A stretch of 46,659 nucleotides of DNA from an uncultured Bacteroidota bacterium. Lineage in GTDB: Bacteria > Bacteroidota > Bacteroidia > Flavobacteriales > UBA7312. This document shows positions 1 through 7,537 of the stretch, in pieces. Position numbers and translations under genes: made by a program. Within the stretch, counting starts at the first letter, position 1; the number at the start of each line of letters is the position of its first letter. The stretch spans positions 1-46,659 of the forward strand of contig CACHMF010000011.1 of the NCBI GenBank assembly GCA_902580855.1, in the 5' to 3' direction. Under the pieces are notes generated by a model. The model saw only the letters and a list, made by a program, of their open reading frames with translations, was not told the DNA's origin and ran no database searches.

Positions 1-148
1 GCGCTTTGTGTGGGTGAAGGGTCATTCTGATAATGTAGAAAATGAACGTTGTGACAAGCTGGCTGTAGCTGCTGCTGAGTCAGAAAAAAATCACCTAATA
101 GATGTTGAATACGAAAAAAGCCGAGAGCAAGGCCCTCGGCTTTTTTAA
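1..148 (+). CDS. rnhA: Ribonuclease HI, C-terminal fragment
   Basis: This is the last 48 codons of a gene that enters from the left; the frame starts at base 2. It reads RFVWVKGHSDNVENERCDKLA and ends with TAA at 146-148. The VKGH...NERCD block matches the C-terminal part of bacterial RNase HI, where the His and the last Asp belong to the metal-binding active site that cuts the RNA strand of RNA:DNA hybrids. The tail after the NERCD block is a little longer than in E. coli. The final codons and the stop lie inside a terminator hairpin, so gene end and terminator share the same bases. Only the 3' end is visible, so intactness of the whole gene cannot be judged. Confidence 0.88.
   Translation, partial: RFVWVKGHSDNVENERCDKLAVAAAESEKNHLIDVEYEKSREQGPRLF
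114..146. terminator. Bidirectional intrinsic terminator inside the rnhA 3' end
   Basis: AAAAAAGCCGAG (114-125) pairs perfectly with CTCGGCTTTTTT (135-146) around a 9-nt loop. The A-tract and T-tract make it work on both strands: for rnhA on plus and for the M1 peptidase gene on minus, which converge here. Confidence 0.85.
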
Positions 149-167
149 ATACATTTTTCTTTTCTAG

Positions 168-2606
168 TTAGTTTAGGGCTTCATTAAATATTTGTTGCGC
201 TTCTATTTTGTTTTCCGCGCTTTTTAAGTGATGCTCTACCAACCTGTCAACCATTAGGTTAAAATAATATTCTGCCCATGAAGGACCGTTTTTGGATGCT
301 TTAATTATTATTAGGGCCCCCTTTGCAGCTGTGTTAAGGTCTTGGTTTTTTAAGTATTCTGAAAAGTATGCTGCAGTAATATATAAATCATAGTTAGATG
401 TTTTTTGTATTTCTTCCTCAAAATAAGAAAATTCTTGAAAATCTCCCAAAGAGGCATATGTCCTCATCACCGCCTCTTTTAATTCATTTTTTGATTCTTT
501 TTCAAACATTCTAGCGGCAATTAGCGCTTTTTCTTCGTTAACCAGTGTTAGGGCGTCTAGGCCAGAACCTGCAATAGCGTAAGACATTTCTTTTGTTGCT
601 TTTTCAAACAACCCTTCGTGTTTTAACGCCCCCTCAAAGGATGCTAAGACATCTATAGCGGCCGCTCTGACAATAGTGCGGTCATCATTAACAGCAACTT
701 CAAGTAAAATTGATTCAAATTGAGAGGGGCTGTCAGTTCTTTCAATCGCTTTAATTGCCAGCTCTCTTACGCCCCAATATTCATGTTTTAAGTTGTGGTT
801 GATTGCTGTTTCTAAAGCTGGCCCACTAAGGTTTTTTAATACGTTTTTTTGGTCCATGTAACGTGGTGCGTACAACTGGTCTAACCACCACTCTTCTGGT
901 TTTTCATCTATTATTTCTGCCAACAACATATGTTCAGGGTCTACCACTACATTTGTAGGGGCAGATCTTGCTGTGAATGCAAACGCTTCAAGCCCGTCTT
1001 GTACATCTATATTATAAGTAAACACGGAGTCTTCGAAATACAGAGCAACATCCATATTTAACTTATATAACGGGGTTTTTTCAAGGTTTTGGAGTTGTTC
1101 TATATAAACCCACTGAGTGTTTGTGCTGTCTTCGTATTCATAGCTAAATGCTAATATAGGATGGCCGCTGTTTAAAAACCATTGGTTGAAAAACCAATTT
1201 AAGTCTTCTCCACACACCTCTTCCATAGCAAGTCTTAATTGGTGAATTTCTACTGTAGAAAAAGCGTTGTCTTCAAGGTATTTTTGAAGCCCAAGATAAA
1301 ATGCTTCGTCCCCTAAATAATATCGGAGCATGTGTAAAACGCGCCCTCCTTTTGCGTACGAGTGGCTGTCAAACATATCATCTTTGTCTGTGTAGTCAAA
1401 ACGAATCATGTCTACTTGTTTGCTCCTTGCTTCTCTAAAATAGCTGTTTAGGTCGGCGTCTAAGTGTTTGTCAGCGGCCATTCTTCCAAAACCCTTTTCT
1501 CTCCAAATGTACTCTCCGTAAGTCGCAAACGCTTCGTTAAGGGGTAGGTTTGCCCAGCTTTCACAGGTCACTAAATCGCCAAACCAGTGGTGGATAAGCT
1601 CATGTGCAATAATGTCTTCTTCGTGTCTATCCAACATCTCTCTTTCGTCCATTTGCACAAACTCACCGTGTATTACCGCGGTGGTGTTTTCCATTGCTCC
1701 TGAAACAAAGTCTCTAACCACCACCTGAGCATATTTCTCCCAAGGATAATCTACTCCTAAAATTTCTGAGTAGTGTTCCATCATTTCTGGTGTTCTTCCG
1801 AAAATCCCTCTAGCGTACTTATGAAAATCATCTTCTAAGTAATAATCCACATCTATTCCTCTCCATTTATCTGTGGTTATGTTGAAGTCTCCTACCGCCA
1901 TCATTGCTAAATAAGGAGTGTGTCCTAAAGACTGTTCCCAATAATCTGTTCGTGTGCCGTCTTTGTTTTGTTCGCTTTTTACCAAAACCCCATTAGAAAG
2001 TGTGGTATACTTGTCTTGTACTGTAATAGCAATATTTTGAGTCATGCGCTCGTTGGGTTTGTCAATAGTTGGAAACCAACAAGAACTATACTCTGTTTCT
2101 CCTTGTGTCCATATTTGTTGTGGTTTGTCTTCTTTGCCTAACGGGTTTATGAAATATAAACCCTTGGCGTCTGTTATTGCCGCGCCTCCCTCTGTGGCTA
2201 GTTCGTTGGGCTTGGCGGTATAATCAATACTAATTGTGTAGTTTTCTGTTCTGTGATAAACCCTGTCTAACTGAATAATTAATTTATTATCCTCGTATTG
2301 GTAAGAAAGAGCTTGCTCACCCATGTTTATGGAGTGTATGTCAAATCCTTTAGCGTCTAACGTTAATTCTTTAGTGGCGTGGAAATATGGTTTTACTGTT
2401 ATTTCTGCTGTTCCGTGCAAGTGTTGGTTTTCCCAATCGAAACGAACCGACAGGTTTGTGTGAATAATGTCACTTGTGCGCGTTGATGATGGGTTATATA
2501 ACTCTTGAGTCTCCTCAATATTAGAGTCTATATACTCTACCTCTTCTTTGTTTAACCCTCCTGCGCCTAATAAAAATGCTAGGGCTAATAATGCTATTGT
2601 TTCCAT
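168..2606 (-). CDS. M1 family metallopeptidase (gluzincin aminopeptidase)
   Basis: An 812-residue zinc aminopeptidase that removes N-terminal residues from peptides. The M1 exopeptidase signature GAMEN is at residues 303-307. The zinc motif HELIHH has H335, E336 and H339, with the third ligand E358 in NEAF exactly 18 residues later. An N-terminal hydrophobic stretch (about 4-17) looks like a signal peptide, so the enzyme probably acts in the periplasm or at the envelope. The N-terminal beta-domain is about 45-240 and the catalytic domain about 245-500. The C-terminal 230 residues are helical, with HEAT-like character. It is transcribed divergently from the biotin carrier gene. A weak -7 box, GATATTTG (2627-2634 on the minus strand), lies 20 nt upstream of the ATG. 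Substrate range cannot be read from sequence. Confidence 0.93.
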   Translation of the reverse strand: METIALLALAFLLGAGGLNKEEVEYIDSNIEETQELYNPSSTRTSDIIHTNLSVRFDWENQHLHGTAEITVKPYFHATKELTLDAKGFDIHSINMGEQALSYQYEDNKLIIQLDRVYHRTENYTISIDYTAKPNELATEGGAAITDAKGLYFINPLGKEDKPQQIWTQGETEYSSCWFPTIDKPNERMTQNIAITVQDKYTTLSNGVLVKSEQNKDGTRTDYWEQSLGHTPYLAMMAVGDFNITTDKWRGIDVDYYLEDDFHKYARGIFGRTPEMMEHYSEILGVDYPWEKYAQVVVRDFVSGAMENTTAVIHGEFVQMDEREMLDRHEEDIIAHELIHHWFGDLVTCESWANLPLNEAFATYGEYIWREKGFGRMAADKHLDADLNSYFREARSKQVDMIRFDYTDKDDMFDSHSYAKGGRVLHMLRYYLGDEAFYLGLQKYLEDNAFSTVEIHQLRLAMEEVCGEDLNWFFNQWFLNSGHPILAFSYEYEDSTNTQWVYIEQLQNLEKTPLYKLNMDVALYFEDSVFTYNIDVQDGLEAFAFTARSAPTNVVVDPEHMLLAEIIDEKPEEWWLDQLYAPRYMDQKNVLKNLSGPALETAINHNLKHEYWGVRELAIKAIERTDSPSQFESILLEVAVNDDRTIVRAAAIDVLASFEGALKHEGLFEKATKEMSYAIAGSGLDALTLVNEEKALIAARMFEKESKNELKEAVMRTYASLGDFQEFSYFEEEIQKTSNYDLYITAAYFSEYLKNQDLNTAAKGALIIIKASKNGPSWAEYYFNLMVDRLVEHHLKSAENKIEAQQIFNEALN

Positions 2607-2617
2607 TAATATTTTGG

Positions 2618-2650
2618 TTTGTTTTACAAATATCTAAATTTCTACCTTTG
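2618..2650 (+). promoter_or_regulatory. Bacteroidota-type promoter of the biotin carrier gene
   Basis: TTTG (2618-2621) and TACCTTTG (2643-2650) are 21 nt apart and match the -33/-7 consensus TTTG...TAnnTTTG. The box ends only 5 nt before the ATG, so the transcript may be leaderless. Confidence 0.65.
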
Positions 2651-2655
2651 CAGGC

Positions 2656-3126
2656 ATGAAAGCACGAGTAAATGAGCGTTTTGACTTTTCCTTCGAGGGT
2701 AATGATTTCAGTTGGGACTGTATAGAGGTTAAAGAGGGGCGGTTTCATATTCTTTTTAAGGGACAGTCTTTGGTCGCTGATGTGATCGAAGCTAACACAA
2801 ACCAAAAAACGTTCATTATTCGTATTAACAACAACAACTATCGTGTTCAGATAAAAGACAAGTATGATGAATTGTTACTGTCTTTAGGTATGGATATACT
2901 CAACAACCAAAAAGAATCCGATATAAAAGCGCCTATGCCTGGTAGGGTTTTGGATATTATGCTTGATATAGGGGCTTCTGTTGCTAAAGGTGAAAGTGTG
3001 TTGGTTTTAGAGGCGATGAAGATGGAAAATGTGATAAAATCGCCAACAGATGGGGTTGTTAAGCGAATTACGGTAGAGAAAAACCAGGCGGTGGAGAAAA
3101 ACGAAGTGTTAATTGAGTTTGAGTAA
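2656..3126 (+). CDS. Biotin carboxyl carrier protein (biotin/lipoyl-attachment domain protein)
   Basis: A 156-residue protein with a C-terminal biotinyl domain (about 88-156). The biotin-attachment motif EAMKMEN places the biotinylated lysine at K122, and the preceding APMPGRV motif is typical of carboxylase carrier domains. The N-terminal 80 residues form a small beta-rich region seen in Bacteroidota carriers of acyl-CoA (acetyl- or propionyl-type) carboxylases. Such a protein carries CO2 on biotin between a biotin carboxylase and a carboxyltransferase, but neither partner gene is next to it here, so the acyl-CoA substrate is unknown. The only Met codon before residue 79 is the first one, which fixes the start despite the extremely short leader. 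Confidence 0.88.
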   Translation: MKARVNERFDFSFEGNDFSWDCIEVKEGRFHILFKGQSLVADVIEANTNQKTFIIRINNNNYRVQIKDKYDELLLSLGMDILNNQKESDIKAPMPGRVLDIMLDIGASVAKGESVLVLEAMKMENVIKSPTDGVVKRITVEKNQAVEKNEVLIEFE

Positions 3127-3142
3127 GCTCAAACAAAACAGT

Positions 3143-3170
3143 AAAAACCCCCTTTTTTGTGGTTTTTCTT
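3143..3170. terminator. Possible bidirectional terminator
   Basis: AAAAACC (3143-3149) can pair with GGTTTTT (3161-3167) between the converging ends of the biotin carrier and PfkB-family genes, with T-runs on both strands. The stem is short and mostly A-T. Confidence 0.45.
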
Positions 3171-3192
3171 TTAGCTATTGTTGCGCTTTTTT

Positions 3193-4110
3193 CTAACAAA
3201 CATCAAAGCGTACTAACTTTACAAACTCTTGTATGCGTTGCTCTACAACATCATCTGTCAACGATTCAAGGCGTTCCGTTCCAAATTTTTCTACACAAAA
3301 AGACGCCATTACAGAACCAAAAATTACGGCTCTTTTCATGTTATGAAAAGAATAATCTTTCGTAGCACAAAGATGTCCAACAAAACCTCCTGCAAAAGTA
3401 TCTCCTGCTCCTGTTGGGTCAAATACATCTTCTAAAGGTAATGCTGGTGCAAAAAACACTTCTTCTTCATTAAACAACAAAGCCCCGTGCTCACCTTTTT
3501 TAATGATGAGGTGTCTTGGTCCGAAAGATAAAATTTTACGCGCTGCTTTTACTAAAGAATTTTTTCCCGAAAGTTGGCGCGCTTCTTCATCGTTTATAGT
3601 TAAAACGTCTACTTCTTTTAGTGCCTCTATTAGTTCTTCTAAACAGTTATCCATCCAGAAATTCATAGTATCTAAAACAATTAATTTTGGGCGTTTTTTT
3701 AGTTGTGATAAAACCTTTTTTTGTATGGAGGGCATTAAGTTTCCCAACATTAAACAATCACAATCTTGATAATTTTCTGGCACCCTTGGATCAAAATTTT
3801 CTAATACGTTTAGTTGAGTGTCTAGTGTGTCACGTGTATTCATGTCTGTATGATACTTTCCAGACCAAAAGAATGTTTTTTCACCTTGTTTGATTTGTAG
3901 TCCATCCGTATTCATGTGATGTTTTTGCATCATGTTAATTGCTGATTTTGGAAAATCATCACCTACGACTGATATTAAGTTAATCTGGTCGTAAAACTTA
4001 GAGGCAGATAAACCAATGTAAGTTGCTGCACCCCCCACTATCTTGTCGGTTTTACCAAAAGGGGTTTCTATGGCATCAAACGCTACTGTTCCGACTACTA
4101 ACAAACTCAT
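3193..4110 (-). CDS. PfkB family carbohydrate/nucleoside kinase
   Basis: A 305-residue ribokinase-fold sugar or nucleoside kinase. The C-terminal PfkB signature DPTGAGDTFAGGF (231-243) contains the anion-hole GAGD and the catalytic base D237. The N-terminal GGAATYIG (26-33) is the substrate-binding glycine motif of the family. Length is normal and there is no signal peptide, so it acts in the cytoplasm, transferring the ATP gamma-phosphate to a hydroxyl group of its substrate. Substrate cannot be assigned within the family (ribokinase, adenosine kinase and fructokinase types all share these motifs), and the neighbours give no clue. A -7-like box TACATTTA lies at 4133-4140 (minus strand), 22 nt upstream of the ATG. 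The gene converges with the biotin carrier gene. Confidence 0.88.
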   Translation of the reverse strand: MSLLVVGTVAFDAIETPFGKTDKIVGGAATYIGLSASKFYDQINLISVVGDDFPKSAINMMQKHHMNTDGLQIKQGEKTFFWSGKYHTDMNTRDTLDTQLNVLENFDPRVPENYQDCDCLMLGNLMPSIQKKVLSQLKKRPKLIVLDTMNFWMDNCLEELIEALKEVDVLTINDEEARQLSGKNSLVKAARKILSFGPRHLIIKKGEHGALLFNEEEVFFAPALPLEDVFDPTGAGDTFAGGFVGHLCATKDYSFHNMKRAVIFGSVMASFCVEKFGTERLESLTDDVVEQRIQEFVKLVRFDVC

Positions 4111-4192
4111 TTTTTATGATTTTAATTTTTTGTAAATGTATTGCATAATAATGAGTATTGTACTAATATTGCACCCTGTTTTTAACAAACAC

Positions 4193-4266
4193 TCCTCCTT
4201 AGCTCAGTTGGTTAGAGCATCTGACTGTTAATCAGAGGGTCCTTGGTTCGAGTCCAAGAGGGGGAG
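4193..4266 (+). tRNA. tRNA-Asn (anticodon GTT)
   Basis: This is a complete 74-nt cloverleaf. The acceptor stem TCCTCCT/AGGGGGA contains one T-G pair. The anticodon stem TCTGA/TCAGA holds the loop CTGTTAA with anticodon GTT, and the T arm is CTTGG-TTCGAGT-CCAAG. The discriminator base is G73, as expected for tRNA-Asn. The 3' CCA is not encoded. Confidence 0.97.
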
Positions 4267-4277
4267 CTATCTTAGAC

Positions 4278-4303
4278 AAGAGGTCATTTTTGACCTCTTT
4301 TTT
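4278..4303 (+). terminator. Terminator after tRNA-Asn
   Basis: AAGAGGTCA (4278-4286) pairs with TGACCTCTT (4291-4299) around a TTTT loop and is followed by T residues, 12 nt after the tRNA. Confidence 0.85.
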
Positions 4304-4326
4304 ATTTTTATATTCTATTTGTAGTA

Positions 4327-4509
4327 TTAGTTTTTTACTTTTTTTAATACTCTTTTTGGAAATAATCCTGTTTTTGGGTTTTTATATTTCTTTTTTTTTG
4401 TGGGTTTTGTTTGTTCTATAGCTTCACAACCTAGTTTAGTACATTGCTGGTTGCTGCTGCAAGCAGTAAATACCAGTATTAACAATAAGTATTGAAAAGC
4501 TCTTTTCAT
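4327..4509 (-). CDS. Small basic lipoprotein, function unknown
   Basis: This is a 60-residue protein. Residues 1-16 form a signal sequence ending in a lipobox (VFTAC), with C17 as the predicted lipidated cysteine. The mature part is only about 44 residues, has two more cysteines (C23 and C28), and is very lysine-rich near the C-terminus (KKKKYKNPKTGLFPKR). Such a positive tail could lie against peptidoglycan, lipopolysaccharide or DNA, but that is inference. The -7-like box TAATTTTA (4516-4523, minus strand) ends 6 nt before the ATG. The gene sits between the tRNA-Asn terminator and divergent rnr. I judge it real because of the clear lipobox, but no family is recognised. Confidence 0.68.
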   Translation of the reverse strand: MKRAFQYLLLILVFTACSSNQQCTKLGCEAIEQTKPTKKKKYKNPKTGLFPKRVLKKVKN

Positions 4510-4548
4510 TGTCGCTAAAATTAAGGGTTTAATTCATACTTTAGTTGC

Positions 4549-6678
4549 ATGGCGAAAAAGAAAAAAACAAAGAAAAAACGATCCTTTAATAAGCGTTCGC
4601 TAATAAAGGAAGTTATTAAAGTTTTTCGCCTCAGTCCTAAAAAAACTTTCAATTATCGCCAAATTTCTAAAGAGATTGGGATTAAAGATAATAGTGTAAA
4701 GCAACTGGTTCTAAACGTTTTACATGAATTGCATGAACAAGACCGTTTAATTTTAATAGATAAAGGAAAATATCGCTACAAAAGAACCACTATTGCTTTG
4801 GAGGGTGTTGTTGATATTACTACGAAAGGCCATGCTTATGTGAGTGTTGAGGGTATGGAACAAGATGTGTTTGTAAGAAATAAATACTTACAAAATTCAG
4901 TTAGTGGAGATAGAGTTCGTTTGGCTTTGTTCTCCACTTTTAAAAAGCGCAAACCGGAAGGAGAAATTATAGAAATTATTGAACGTAATAAAATACAGTT
5001 TGTGGGAATAGTGGAGTTGTCGGAAAAAGCGGCTTTTGTATTGATTAATAATCCACGCATCCATTTCGATGTTTTCTTAACTAATAAAGAACGTCAAAAA
5101 GTAAAAAATGGACAACAAATTGTTGTTCAAATAGTTGATTGGGGTAATAATACAACAAATCCAACAGGTAAAGTTATTGAAGTTTTAGGTTATCCTGGAG
5201 AGCATGCAGTCGAAATTCATTCCATACTTGCAGAGTATGAGTTTCCACATCAGTTTGACAAAGTAGTAGAATATGCTGCTAAAAATATTTCAACGGAAAT
5301 AACAAAAGAAGAAATCGCTAAAAGAAAAGATTTTAGAAGAGTTTGTACCTTCACTATAGACCCATATGATGCTAAGGATTTTGATGATGCACTTTCGGTG
5401 CAAAAACTCAAAAACGGGAATTGGGAAGTAGGTGTCCATATTGCTGATGTTTCACATTACATACAAACAGATGATATCATTGATGTGGAAGCGCAAAGAA
5501 GATCTACATCAGTCTATTTAGTAGATAGGGTGGTACCTATGCTTCCTGAAGTTTTATCTAATAACCTTTGTTCTTTACGGCCTAACGAAGAGAAATTGTG
5601 TTTTTCTGCTGTTTTTGAATTGAATGAAAAAGCAGAAATTAAAAAAAATTGGTTTGGAAGAACGGTTATTTTATCCAATCATCGATTTACTTATGAAGGA
5701 GCACAAAAAGTAATTGAAGAAGAAAAGGGTAAACTAGCTTCGGAGCTTCTTTTATTGAATAAGTTAGCTGAACAAATGCGTTTAAGACGCATGCAAGCTG
5801 GAGCCATTTCTTTTGAAAGATTAGAAACTAAATTTTACTTAGATGAAGAAAAAAATCCTACTAAAATATACTTTAAAGAAAGTAAAGCAGCACACAAGTT
5901 AATAGAAGAATTTATGCTTTTAGCTAATAGACAGGTGGCTGATTTTATAGGTAATCAAAGTCTTCCTTTTGTTTATCGTGTACATGATGAACCAGATCCT
6001 GAAAAACTTCAAAATTTCACTGAGTTCATAAAAAAGTTTGGTTATAATTTACAAACTTCTAATAGTAAAAAAATAGCTACTTCTATTAATAAAATTTTAA
6101 AAGATATTAATGGAAAAGAAGAAGCTAATATGATAGAAACGTTAGCTATCAGAACCATGGCAAAAGCAAGTTATACAACCGAAAATATAGGTCATTACGG
6201 ATTGGCTTTTTTGCATTACTCACATTTCACTTCTCCAATTAGAAGGTATCCTGATATAATTGTTCATCGCTTATTACAACATTATTTAAATAAAGGAAAA
6301 GCTGTTGATAAAGATGAAATAGAGAAATTGTGTAAACATGCATCTCAACAAGAAATAAAGGCAACTAAAGCTGAAAGAGACTCTATTAAATACATGCAAG
6401 CAAAATATATGTCGGAAAAAGTTGGAATGACTTTTGAAGGAATTATATCTGGCGTAACGGATTTTGGAATGTTTGTAGAGGTTACTAGTACTGGTTGTGA
6501 GGGATTGATAAAAATACGTGATATTCCTGACGACTTTTACTTCTTTGATGAAGATAATTATTGTTTAGAAGGGACTAACACAGCAAAAATTTACCAATTA
6601 GGAAATAAAGTAAAAGTAAAAATTAGAAAAGTAGATATTTCTAAAAAAGAAATTGATCTTTCATTAATATTAAAATAA
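4549..6678 (+). CDS. rnr: Ribonuclease R
   Basis: A 709-residue processive 3'-to-5' exoribonuclease that degrades structured RNA in the cytoplasm. In order it has a lysine-rich N-terminus (KKKKTKKK), a winged-helix segment (about 15-80), cold-shock-type OB domains (about 82-215), the RNB catalytic domain (about 260-590) and an S1 RNA-binding domain (626-709, starting GMTFEGIISGVTDFGMF). The catalytic motif TIDPYDAKDFDDAL supplies the magnesium-binding acidic residues D271, D277, D279 and D280. It is shorter than E. coli RNase R but usual for Bacteroidota. A promoter-like box TACTTTAG (4537-4544) ends only 4 nt before the ATG, so the mRNA may be leaderless. Codon use is markedly A/T-rich. Confidence 0.97.
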   Translation: MAKKKKTKKKRSFNKRSLIKEVIKVFRLSPKKTFNYRQISKEIGIKDNSVKQLVLNVLHELHEQDRLILIDKGKYRYKRTTIALEGVVDITTKGHAYVSVEGMEQDVFVRNKYLQNSVSGDRVRLALFSTFKKRKPEGEIIEIIERNKIQFVGIVELSEKAAFVLINNPRIHFDVFLTNKERQKVKNGQQIVVQIVDWGNNTTNPTGKVIEVLGYPGEHAVEIHSILAEYEFPHQFDKVVEYAAKNISTEITKEEIAKRKDFRRVCTFTIDPYDAKDFDDALSVQKLKNGNWEVGVHIADVSHYIQTDDIIDVEAQRRSTSVYLVDRVVPMLPEVLSNNLCSLRPNEEKLCFSAVFELNEKAEIKKNWFGRTVILSNHRFTYEGAQKVIEEEKGKLASELLLLNKLAEQMRLRRMQAGAISFERLETKFYLDEEKNPTKIYFKESKAAHKLIEEFMLLANRQVADFIGNQSLPFVYRVHDEPDPEKLQNFTEFIKKFGYNLQTSNSKKIATSINKILKDINGKEEANMIETLAIRTMAKASYTTENIGHYGLAFLHYSHFTSPIRRYPDIIVHRLLQHYLNKGKAVDKDEIEKLCKHASQQEIKATKAERDSIKYMQAKYMSEKVGMTFEGIISGVTDFGMFVEVTSTGCEGLIKIRDIPDDFYFFDEDNYCLEGTNTAKIYQLGNKVKVKIRKVDISKKEIDLSLILK

Positions 6679-7101
6679 TTTTAAATAAATTATTTATATG
6701 TATTTATATAGTCTGTTAATTGTGTGAATAATATTTGAATTGTTTTCTTTCAATATTAACTAATTATTACTTCATAACAATTTTATTTAAGTTATGTTAA
6801 TTGTAAATACTTTATTTAGAATTAATAACAGATATTTTAAACAAAAAATTAAAATTGTTGGCAATCAATTAAACAGTATATTTTTAATAAATAAATTACA
6901 ATTATTTACTTTGTTAATGTTAATTGTGGGTTGAATATTTGTCAGCTAATAATAATTACTTTGAATTGACATTTTACTCAAATTTTTAACTAAAATATAA
7001 TTACAAAAGTCAAGAAAAAGTTATTTAAAAAAATGAACGTTTATTAACAAAAAGTTTTTTTTATTGTTAGAAAATAAACACCACTGTTAAAAATCATATG
7101 T
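6679..7101. other. 423-bp AT-rich intergenic region with a repeated motif
   Basis: There is no convincing gene here. It begins with an all-A/T hairpin at the rnr stop (6673-6681 with 6687-6695). GTTAATTGTG-N6-ATATTTG occurs at 6715-6737 and 6919-6941, and a degenerate copy lies at 6796-6818. The last full copy has TTTG 20 nt before AATATTTG (6910-6941), so it could be a promoter with a roughly 150-nt leader for rpiB. I see no DnaA-box cluster. Confidence 0.5.
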
Positions 7102-7536
7102 ATGAAAAAAATTGGATTTGCTTGCGATCATGCTGGCTTTGAATACAAGGAAAAAATTAAATTTTTATTGGAAGAGAAAGGATATAAAACTACCGATTTT
7201 GGTTGTTTTTCTGAAGAAAGCGTAGACTATCCTGATTTTGCACACAAATTAGCTAAAGCTGTTTCTGTTAACGAATGCGATATTGGTATTCAGTTTTGTG
7301 GAAGTGGTAATGGCATCAACATGTCAGTTAATAAACACCAAGAAATCCGCTCAGCACTTTGTTGGCAGGTAGAAATTGCTGAGCTAGCTCGGCTACATAA
7401 TAACGCTAATATCTGCACAATGCCAGCCCGCTATATTTCTTTCGAAGAAGTAGAGAAAATTGTCTATGCTTTTTTAAATACAGAGTTTGAGGCTGGTCGT
7501 CATGAACGAAGAGTTAATAAAATAGCTTGTTGCTGA
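7102..7536 (+). CDS. rpiB: Ribose-5-phosphate isomerase B
   Basis: A 144-residue enzyme of the RpiB/LacAB family that interconverts ribose 5-phosphate and ribulose 5-phosphate in the non-oxidative pentose phosphate pathway. Visible family motifs are the phosphate-binding start ACDHAGFEYK, VDYPDFA, the catalytic cysteine C66 in QFCGSGNGI, and H99 in LHNNAN, which corresponds to the ring-opening histidine. Length matches the family. The ATG at 7102 is chosen; an ATG at 7098 is out of frame. The next gene, for a secreted peptidase, starts 1 bp after the stop, so the two are probably co-transcribed despite unrelated roles. A long AT-rich region precedes the gene. Confidence 0.95.
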   Translation: MKKIGFACDHAGFEYKEKIKFLLEEKGYKTTDFGCFSEESVDYPDFAHKLAKAVSVNECDIGIQFCGSGNGINMSVNKHQEIRSALCWQVEIAELARLHNNANICTMPARYISFEEVEKIVYAFLNTEFEAGRHERRVNKIACC

Positions 7537-7537
7537 A

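Noticed and set aside
2521-2805. 94-codon minus-strand ORF across the M1-biotin carrier divergent region
   Set aside because: It is antisense to the biotin carrier gene and the promoter region. The translated sequence has no domain features.
3826-3841. CACGTG-containing sequence as third parS
   Set aside because: Only the core matches; about five of 16 positions differ from the consensus. CACGTG at 36328-36333 and 44107-44112 likewise lacks the flanking arms.
6794-6934. A 46-codon ORF in the rnr-rpiB gap
   Set aside because: Composition is that of random AT-rich DNA (mostly I, L, N, K). It has no promoter box or ribosome-binding site, and it overlaps the repeated motif.
6679-7101. Replication origin in the AT-rich gap
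   Set aside because: No cluster of DnaA boxes (TTATCCACA-like) and no origin genes beside it. AT-richness alone is not sufficient.
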